Of a stretch of DNA of 14,067 nucleotides, positions 6,508 through 14,067 are shown piece by piece. The notes beneath the pieces are model-generated. The model did not search any database, had not been told where the DNA came from, and saw only the letters and a list, made by a program, of their open reading frames with translations. Position 1 is the stretch's first letter. Each line of letters opens with the position of its first letter. The DNA comes from Spirogloea muscicola (lineage: Eukaryota > Streptophyta > Zygnematophyceae > Spirogloeales > Spirogloeaceae): assembly GCA_009602725.1 (NCBI GenBank), contig WELB01000418.1:10087-24153 (forward strand). Reading direction: 5' to 3'. The translations under genes were made by a program, and so were the position numbers.

Positions 6508-7603
6508 ATGCCCGGCGGGGCCGCTTCTCTGCTCCGCGCCTGCCACTTGGCCCCCCCGCGCCCCCCCCCGCCGNCCGCTGCCCCTCCCCCGCCCCTCCCT
6601 GCTCCGGTCCGCCTGCAGCCCGGCTGCAGCCGTGCTCAATGCCCGCCCGCATTGCCACATCGCCCCTCGCTCCGCCCGCTCACGCCCGTCCCCTCTCTCC
6701 TCCGTGCAGGCTGGCGGCCGGCCTGGTCCCGACCTCGGCGGCCCGCGGTGGCCCACGCCGCCAAGCGCCGCTCCCCAAACAGCTCCTCTGGCAGGGGCAA
6801 AGCCCTCGTCCAAGATGCCCACAACGCGCCGCCCAAGACGAGGGCCCCCCCCGGGCAGACGCACACGAAGCTGGAGCCCGAGCCGCCCTCCACGCCCCCC
6901 GCACGGGATGAGCCCCACGCTGGCAACGGCGCAAATGCCACTGCCGTTGCTGGGTACTTGCTGATGCTGGCACTGCTCCATCACGACAGCTCTGCTCCTG
7001 CCGGCCCCCGTCTTTCGAGGAGCTAATGCATCTGATTGCTTCGCCACTGGCAGCCCTGCCACTGGGCCGGAGCGTGAGGATGCTGGAGCGCAGCTGCCAA
7101 CGCAAGGGGAGGGCCTCAACGGGCCCGAGATGCCACCCCTGACAGCCAGATCCGTGGAGCAGCCGCGAGAGGAGGAGGATGAGGAGGATTGCGTCGAGCA
7201 AGAGGAGCTGGAGTTGCATGAAGCGCCTCCTCCGGAAGCGGGAGCGCTTGTTGCTGAGACACGCGAGGTTGCTCCGGAGGTGCCCAGGAGACCGGAGCTG
7301 CCTCCTGTGGGAGCTGGAGTGGCGAATGCTGAGGAGGGCCGAGCCGAGAGGGAGGAGGAAGAAGAGTGGTCGGAAGCACCTGCCCAGGCAGCTGGAGTTG
7401 CCACTGCTGCGGAGAGCGTGGCCACAGAGGAGGAGCAGAAGGTGCCGGAAACGCCTGCCGTGGTAGCTGGAGCAGCCGAGCAAGAGGACGCGACGCCCTC
7501 GCCGGCATCCTCACTGGAAGAAGCACCAAACGAGGCTGAGAGCGACCATGGCAGCCCCGTTGCCGACATCGGGTCAACTGCTCCCTCATCCAAGGCCGCT
7601 GAG
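6508..7603 (+). other. Tentative 5' exons of the starch synthase III gene
   Basis: 7054-7603 reads as a Glu/Ala/Pro-rich acidic segment, typical of variable SSIII N-termini. Its donor at 7603/7604 is phase 0, matching the acceptor before 7747. A phase-2 donor at 6953/6954 joins a phase-matched acceptor at 7053/7054 (100-nt intron), reaching an open frame that runs up from 6953 through a Ser/Pro/Arg-rich stretch to ATG 6508. A strong acceptor-like pyrimidine tract with CAG at 6707-6709 is a possible extra splice site, so the first exon could start elsewhere, for example with ATG 6639. An undetermined base (N) at 6574 lies in a C-rich run and may hide a length error. No homology anchor exists here; the call rests on frame, composition and phase. 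Confidence 0.45.
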
Positions 7604-10600
7604 GTGCAGCCAAGAAGGACTGCCTGGTGCTTGACCACCTTGCCACTTTGATGTTGCATGGCAATCAGAAAGCAGCACGCTCATCCACCTACTCCACTGC
7701 TGCTACAATCCTCTTAATATAGTCCAGCAACTCTGCCTCCTGGCAGGCTGAAACTGCCGAGGTGCAGCGGCAGAAAGAGGAGCGGCGCATGGCAGAACGG
7801 CTTCTGGCGGCTCAGTACGAAGCTGATCGCCAGGCTTCAGAAGCAGCCGAACGTGCACGGGTGAACAGCACTTCCACGCTCGCCCCCTGCCCCTGCCAAG
7901 TGCTTGGCTCCGTGCCGGTACTACAAGGCATTCTTTAGACTCATTCTTGCACAGCTGGGTGACTGTGCTTACAGCGGGAGCAGCAGCTGGAAGAGGAGGA
8001 GCAGCTGCAAGCTGCAGAGCGCGACCGACAAGCTCGTCGCGAGGCAGATGAGCGCCAGCTGAGGCTTCACGTGAGTTGGTCATGCCAGGGCGCAATGTTT
8101 CTCTGCTTGGTACTCTGTTGCAGGAGTAGTCTCTGAGTCAGCCTTGCCAGGCAATGGCGGCAGATGATGGAGCGGGAGAAGCGTGAGACAGAGCTGAGGA
8201 AGCTGGTGGAGGTCAAGGAGTGGATCGCTGCGAAGATGTTCTCGTACCCCGAGGCACCTGTCGCGGCTGACAGTGAGGTTGAGGTCTACTTCAACCGCGG
8301 CATCAGTGAGCTGAAGAGTCGGCCCAACGTCCTCATCATGGGGGCCTTCAACGACTGGCAATGGCAGCCTTTCCGGCAGGCCATGGAAAGGAGCACCCTG
8401 GACAAGGACTGGTTGGTTTGCAAGCTTCATATACCGAAGGAGGCCTACATCCTTAACTTTGTCTTCTTCGACGGGGACAAGACGTACGAGAACAACTCTG
8501 CTCAGGACTTCTATTTGAGGGTGGACGGTGGCCTCAACGAGCAGCAGTTTGAGGCCTTTCTAGCAGACGAGAAGCGGAGACAGGCTGAGCGAGCTGCAGC
8601 AGAGGAGGCGGAGCGCCGCCGCAGGTCAGCACGACATTTCCTACTCAGCTGCAAGCAGCTGACACAATGTTGTGAGATGGAGGTGCTGCATCTGCTCTCT
8701 GCATGACTCTACTGATGGCAGAGGCGTTGCAACAGGGCATTGGAGGAGCAGAGGCTTGCGCAACAGCGTAAACAGCAAGAGGCAGAGCAGGCCATGGTGA
8801 GTCACTGCAAAGTGATAGCACTCACTGCTCTTCTAGGTTGCTGAACTGTACGTTGTTGCCATTCTTGCCCTGCATTCTGCTTTGGCTTCTGCTTTGGCTG
8901 ACACCCCTTGTTGACTGTGTCAACAGGCAAAGGAGCATGTCAAAAAGATGTGGGAGAAAGGGGGCCATGCATATGGTCAAGCTGCCGAGTCCCAGTGGGG
9001 AGTGTGGTACAGCAAACCAACTCCCATGGAAGTAAGTGCCTCCTACATGCTCCTAAGCATTGCCCAAGATGTGCTTTACGTGTCACCAGCCCTTTTGCAT
9101 CCTTAATGGCTTACTTGACTACTGAACCTGCTCCATGTGATTTGAAGGCCTGTTGAGTGCCTCTGCTTGTGCTAGGGTGGCAAGAGGGCGACGTTGCTGT
9201 ACAATCGGGCTCAAAGACCGCTTGCCTACAGCCAGGAAGTCTGGCTGCATGCAGGCGTCAACGGGTGGCAGGAGGGAATCTCGATTGTGCTTGAGATGAA
9301 GCCACATTCGCAGGAACACGGAGATTGGTGGAGTGCTGAAGGTATCTATGCTGACAAGGCCTGTATCATACGGCACTAAGAGCTCGTTGGTGCCTCGTGC
9401 TGCTCACTTTGACTTGTGACCGCTCCTCATCTGGCTGTCATGCATGCAGTGGCTGTGCCAGAAGGAGCTTTTGTGCTCAGCTGGGTTGTTGCAGACGGTC
9501 GCCCAGAATCTGCAAGGATCTGGGACAACAACAGTAGGCAAGACTTCCATGTGCGGACGTTAGGCCTACTGACTGTTGAGGAACATCAAGCTCAAGCAGA
9601 GCAGCGCCTTCTGCGGCAATTGGAAGAGGAGCGCAAGCGGATTGCAGACGAGAAGAGGAATCTGGTACTGCCTGCGCCCCTTGGTGACATGTCTGCCTGG
9701 CCTACCTAGCAGTGCGTTCCACGCCCACTAAATTGTCATCCGCAATGCACCAGCAGCCGCAGACAACTCGTTCCTGCTTCTTGAAGAGGCACTTGCTCCC
9801 TCTTTGCTGTTGCCTCCCAGGAAAAACGTCGTGCACAGCTGAAGGAGGAGATGAAGCAGAAGACAACAGCGGCATTCCTGCAGTCTCAGGAGCACGTCAT
9901 TTTCACCAAGCCAACGGAGCCTCTGGCTGGAGACAAGGTTGAGGTGTATTACAACCCCCACACCACTGTGCTGGCAGGGAAGCAGGAGGTCTGGATGCGA
10001 GGTTCCTTCAATCGCTGGACCCATCGAGACGGTTGCTTTCTACCTCACAAGCTCATGCCATCGCACAACGGGACGCATCTTCATGCAACTGGTCAGCCTT
10101 GCACAACTTAGTGCCCGTGTTCTACCCACGCTACTTGTTGTGAGCCGATTGATGTGAAGTGGTTGCCATCTTGCTTGCACACATGCAGCACTGGCAGCGG
10201 TTGTCATTGCATCCGTACTTGGCTATGTCTTGCGCCTGCAGTGGACATTCCCCAGGATGCGTACATCCTTGACCTCGTCTTCTCGGAGAGGGGGGGTGGG
10301 TTTGAGGAGGGTGGCTTGTACGACAATCGTGGCGGCTTGGACTATCATGTTCCTGTCACCGGCAGCTCGGCCACTGAAGCGCCACTCCATATTATCCATG
10401 TCGCCCTGGAGATGGCCCCAGTAGCCAAGGTCTGCAGCCATTTGCATGTATAGCTGCACCTTCAAGGGTAGACACCACGGAAGCTATCTGGAGGAGCTTT
10501 CTGCAGGGCTTGCAGCTTTAGCAGAGTTGCTGACTGAGCGTTTGCAGGTGGGAGGCCTGGGTGATGTTGTGACGAGTTTGTCACGGGCAGTTCAGGAGCT

Positions 10601-12828
10601 GGGCCACAGGGTGGAGGTTGTGCTGCCCAAGTACGACTGCCTCAAATACTCCCAGGTGAGGCCTGCACAACGCTGGTCTGCGATCGTGATGAGCTGCTGA
10701 TGGGCAAACGATGAAAGGCACATGGCCCCTTCACCGCGAGACAGATCTTTGAGCTGGAGGAGAAGTCCAGCTTTTTCTGGGGAGGCACTCGCATCCGCAC
10801 CTGGCAGGGCTTTGTAGAAGGCATTCTCGTCAACTTCCTCGAGCCTGAAAGCGGGTGATTGCCATGGCCACCCTCATGCTGCCTACTCCAGCTTCACAAT
10901 GCCCACCACCAACCTGCTCTCTACCAGAGGGGCCAGACCCAGGCGAGATGGCGCACATCATTGACGATGCTGAAGCAGCGTGGTTGAGGCTGCAGGCAAT
11001 TTTGGGTTGGTTGCATATATGGACGTAAAGATGACGCAGCACGCTTTGGGTTCTTCTGCAATGCTGCGCTGGAGTTCCTGCTGCAAAGTGGCCGCCGCCC
11101 AGTGAGGGATCTGATCTATAAAGCTCCCTGCTACTCACGCCTGTTCATAAAGACGTCAGGTTGTCACAAGCTCTATCTTTCACAGGCTTAGGGAGCTCCC
11201 TGTAATGTTAACTGCAGGACATTCTGCATTGCCACGACTGGTCGTCAGCCCCAGTTGCACCACTACTGGTGGAGCGTTACAATCAGTGCGGCTTAGCCAA
11301 TGCAAGGACTGTCTTCACCATTCACAACCTCGAGTTTGGGGTTCCTAACATTGCTGCAGCCATGGCCGCTGCCAACCTTGCCACCACAGTGCGTCCCCCG
11401 TTGTCATCCCCCTGAAGCCAATTCCTGTTCTTCTTGGGAAGCTTTCTCCTGCTATACTAGCACGCGCTGGACTCACCCTGCCAGTCACTTACGTGTCTTG
11501 AATGGCCGTCTGTGACTGTCTGGTACTCTCCTTCCTGGTTAAGGTGTCACCAACATACGCTGCGGAGATTTCTCAACATGGCGCTATCAAGCCATCTCTG
11601 GAAAAGTTCCACGGCATCAGGAATGGCATTGACCCTGACATCTGGGACCCACTCGGAGATGACTTCATTCCTGTATGCTTCATCACGATGACGCCAGCGT
11701 ATGCTTTTGCAGGAAGGATGGTTCTGCATCATTGTAACACTGCTCGTCACCAGGCGGAGGCTCTGTCTTGAGGAGTACGAGACAACCTCACTGCTGCTTC
11801 TCTGACGTCTGCTTGTACTCTAGATGAGGTATACCGCGACAGAGGTGGTGCAAGGCAAGGCGGCGGCCAAGGAGGAGTTGCGGAAGCGATTGTCCTTGAG
11901 GCAGGAGGATAGACCTATTGTGGGCATCATCACGAGGCTGACAGCTCAGAAGGGCATCCACCTCATTAAGCACTCCATCTGGCACACCCTCAATCGAGGC
12001 GGTCAGGTTGTGCTTTTGGGTTCTGCGCCAGACCCTCGCATTCAGAACGAGTTCCAGGGCCTCGCTTCGCAGCTCTCCCGCACACATGGCGACATGGCTC
12101 GACTTTGGCTGACCTACGACGAACCCCTCTCCCACTTGGTTGGTTTCACAATATTCACAACCTGGTGATTCTGAAGAGGACCGCAGCAAGTGCATTTGTT
12201 GCTCCATGAGCACATTCTGAGAAAGCATTCCGTCTGCATACAGATCTATGCAGCCAGCGACATCATACTGGTGCCGTCCATATTTGAGCCCTGCGGTCTG
12301 ACCCAGCTAGTGGCAATGCGATTTGGAGCTGTACCTGTGGTTCGGAAGACTGGAGGTATGTGCAAGCTTCTGGCCTCTGACTTTAGGACAACCATCGCAT
12401 GCATACTTGACATTGACGCTTGCAGCGTAGCTGCAGCTTTAGAGTGCTTTTTGCTTACATGTCCTTGCGTTGTGTTCTGTAGGATTGAATGATACAGTGT
12501 TTGATGTCGATCACGACAAGGAGCGGGCAGCAACACAGGGCTTGCTACCAAACGGCTTCAGTTTCGAGGGTGCTGATGTGGCTGGCGTCGAGTATGCGCT
12601 GAACAGGTCAGCAAAGTAGGAAGCAACAGTGATAGGTGAGCACCAACGCATGGAGATTCTTACATTGTTGATGTTTTGAGTGCTCTTGGCAGGGCTCTGT
12701 CAGCATGGTACGACGATCGCGAACGGTGGCAAGCTCTGGCAGCACAGGTCATGGAGCAAGACTGGACTTGGAATCGACCAGCTCTTGATTACATGGAGCT
12801 TTACCACGCCACTCGAAAGGGGGCTTGA
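6508..12828 (+). CDS. SSIII: Starch synthase III (CBM53 x3 + GT5), spliced
   Basis: Transfers glucose from ADP-glucose to alpha-1,4-glucan chains in the plastid. Exons: 6508-6953 and 7054-7603 (both tentative), 7747-7860, 7975-8070, 8164-8624, 8736-8796, 8927-9031, 9176-9341, 9450-9664, 9821-10091, 10242-10429, 10548-10655, 10745-10854, 10996-11101, 11218-11388, 11544-11672, 11824-12138, 12244-12355, 12483-12606, 12693-12828. All junctions are GT-AG and keep the frame. The model is about 1327 aa, within the range I know for SSIII. In model numbering: acidic low-complexity region about 190-330; coiled coil 333-425; CBM53 at about 428-523, 602-705 and 765-869, each with a G-x-[FV]-N-x-W core; charged helical linkers between them; GT5 from about 876. 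GT5 landmarks seen are K-VGGLGD (the lysine ends one exon), [48 protein letters not shown] and RKTGGL. Identity of the CBM-GT5 part is near certain. The start codon is not: 6508 was chosen because it is in frame with the tentative exons and precedes a Pro/Ala/Arg-rich stretch like an algal transit peptide. Confidence 0.95.
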
Positions 12829-12883
12829 GGCATCGACCATGGCAAGGGCCTTGATGTCGAGCAGATGCCCATCTTTGACTTTG

Positions 12884-12888
12884 TGTAA
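12884..12888 (+). terminator. Candidate TGTAA polyadenylation signal for starch synthase III
   Basis: TGTAA, the usual green-algal polyadenylation signal, occurs about 55 nt after the stop codon. A second TGTAA at 13125-13129 would give a 3' UTR of about 300 nt. The motif is short, so either could be chance. Confidence 0.3.
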
Positions 12889-13289
12889 CTACCTGTCCCG
12901 CGACCTCACCCATCTCCGCCCAATTCATGGCCCGCTCAGGGCATCCACACTGGCCAGCTTGCTCTGCTGAGTCCAACGGAGCCACTTGCTCGTTAGCCCA
13001 CGAGCTCGGAAGGTGTGACCTCAATGAAGGGTGCATTCTTTGTCAGCGGGCCATGTTGCAATGTCCTGCTTTCACCAGCTGCATAATCAGCGGCTGTGCA
13101 TTCATTGACTAAGCCGTCAATTTCTGTAAGCACACACATTCTCATTGCACTGCACCAACCCAGCTGCTTAAACTTCTCACTGGAACGTGCTTCACAAAGG
13201 AGGGTCCGTGATCGTCCTCGCTCAGTCAGCTGGCTTGCCCATGCTCGTTTACGGCTGCATCGTCGAATGGGAACGCATGCCAGCTGTGC

Positions 13290-13294
13290 TTACA
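13290..13294 (-). terminator. Candidate TGTAA polyadenylation signal for the one-helix protein gene
   Basis: TTACA on the plus strand reads TGTAA on the minus strand, about 170 nt past the stop of the minus-strand gene. Spacing is reasonable, but the motif is short. Confidence 0.25.
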
Positions 13295-13462
13295 ACGGGT
13301 GCCCTGAGCACATCCATAGTGGCAGTGCTAGGTGACCCAACAATTAGTCACAAAAAGAGGAGGGCTCATTGTAGCGCATGCATCTGGGGCTGCAACTTCT
13401 AGTGAGCAGCACTCAGAGCCCCCCTGACTGGAGTGTCCTAGCACCTGGCACTACATCCTCGG

Positions 13463-14067
13463 TCAGTCAAGGTCCGCAATCCCGAGGTTCTGGACGATTA
13501 TCCTAAGCTGGTCGGGGAAAGTAGACCCTGTGGCATACTCAGTCAGAAGGCCGACTGCGAGACCGAACATGGTCCACCTGCGCCAAACAGGCCGGTACCG
13601 TGGCTTCAGTAGCGGCAGTGGATGCACCACAAGATCCCAATGTGAGCGAAGGGCCTTGCCGGGTCAACCAGCCTACATTGCCCCCCGACCGTACTCCAAG
13701 ACGACCAGCCGGGTCCCTCGGTACGACCCCAAGCTCACGCAGCTGCTGATCCTGCCCGCCAAAAGTGGCTGCTGGCAGCTGAAGCTCGGCCGGCTAGCAG
13801 GGGCGCGGCTCGGCCCGGCCCGCATGCCCCGAGGCCGCTGGCCGGGGCGCGGGGAGCTGGCAAGAGGCCAGGGCGAAGGGGCGCACCTGCCATTGGCGAT
13901 CTCGTTCTTGCGCGTCCAGCCGAAGATGCGGCCGCGGCGCCGCTGCTCCTCGTACTGCTTGTCCTGGAAGTACTGCGTCAGCTCCTTGGCCATCTGGCGC
14001 TGGAATTCCACCGTCACGGGGCCGCGGCGGGACCCCGCGGCGGGCGCAGGCGCGGGCGCGGGCGCGG
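13463..14067 (-). CDS. LHC-superfamily one-helix (HLIP/OHP-like) protein, partial at right edge
   Basis: Two exons on the minus strand: 14067 (open at the edge) to 13887, and 13577 to 13463, with a 309-nt GT-AG intron of matching phase (AG|G makes the Arg of NGR). The visible protein starts in an Ala-Pro repeat linker, then a charged segment (EFQRQMAKELTQYFQDKQYE), FGWTRKNEIANGR, a hydrophobic helix WTMFGLAVGLLTEYATG, and a short tail ending GIADLD and TGA. E-x-x-N-G-R in a single helix is the chlorophyll-binding signature of the LHC/ELIP/HLIP superfamily, in which Glu and Asn bind chlorophyll and Arg salt-bridges to Glu. Such proteins sit in thylakoids and act in photoprotection or in pigment and photosystem assembly. 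The usual Ala after NGRW is Thr here. The N-terminus with transit peptide lies beyond the window. The exact subfamily is not assigned; the superfamily call is firm. Confidence 0.85.

Larger units (their letters stand above)
12829..13462. other. Convergent intergenic region / 3' UTRs
   Basis: This is the 634-bp space between the stop codons of the starch synthase gene (+) and the one-helix protein gene (-). No convincing coding sequence was found; the short open frames show no recognisable motif and no phased splice neighbours. It should hold both 3' UTRs. TGTAA candidates occur on the plus strand at 12884 and 13125 and on the minus strand at 13290-13294. Confidence 0.6.

Noticed and set aside
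6954-6989. Intron of 36 nt ending at the CAG at 6987-6989
   Set aside because: Too short compared with the 86-156 nt of all other introns in the gene; the acceptor at 7053 gives 100 nt and the right phase.
6259-7659. 466-codon open frame on the minus strand
   Set aside because: It is the antisense shadow of the GC-rich acidic exon of the starch synthase gene fused to a minus-strand element piece. Its Ser/Ala/Gly-rich translation has no motif except the element fragment at its end.
7116-7664. Gln/Leu/Pro-rich minus-strand frame of 182 codons
   Set aside because: It is antisense to the acidic exon 7054-7603, whose plus-strand frame is phase-compatible with the downstream exons.
8121-8163. Alternative splice acceptor CAG at 8121-8123 in the starch synthase gene
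   Set aside because: It would bring in an in-frame TAG at once; the acceptor ending at 8163 keeps the coiled-coil frame open.
13187-13402. 71-codon plus-strand frame after the starch synthase gene
   Set aside because: No recognisable motif, no phased exon neighbours, and it lies in the shared 3' flank of two convergent genes.

Overview
The window looks like nuclear DNA of a green alga, probably a chlorophyte; a finer placement is inference only. The evidence is a spliced starch synthase III gene with three starch-binding CBM53 repeats, a chlorophyll-binding-type one-helix protein gene, short GT-AG introns of about 86-156 nt, and TGTAA-type polyadenylation candidates. No rRNA, tRNA, CRISPR array or bacterial-style operon was seen.

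Positions 1 to about 6475 are a graveyard of 5'-truncated non-LTR (LINE-type) retrotransposons on both strands. Almost every copy keeps only the last part of the polyprotein, a stretch ending in a conserved S-D-x-x-L-L-T-R-G-Y followed by a stop, plus a 3' tail. The tails fall into at least three subfamilies. They share a GGGCTGG/CCAGCCC stem-loop, usually 10-15 nt after a TTGTCCATTC-like box. One copy (about 4775-5488) still has a C-x-C...H-x3-C knuckle and an RP...D...LLDV stretch like the region after the reverse transcriptase in such elements. Copies are inserted into each other; one insertion is bounded by a 14-nt near-perfect target-site duplication, and another shows an inverted 5' piece as in twin priming.

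Positions about 6508-12828 (+) hold the starch synthase III gene. Eighteen exons from 7747 onward join in frame and are well supported; two N-terminal exons (transit peptide and acidic region) are tentative. The predicted plastid enzyme has an acidic N-terminus, coiled-coil segments alternating with three CBM53 modules, and a complete GT5 catalytic domain.

Positions 12829-13462 are the shared 3' flank of two convergent genes. From 13463 to the right edge, on the minus strand, lies a two-exon gene for an LHC-superfamily protein with one membrane helix, cut by the window edge. The two intact genes serve plastid functions (starch polymerisation and thylakoid pigment/photoprotection); nothing in the sequence ties them into one pathway.
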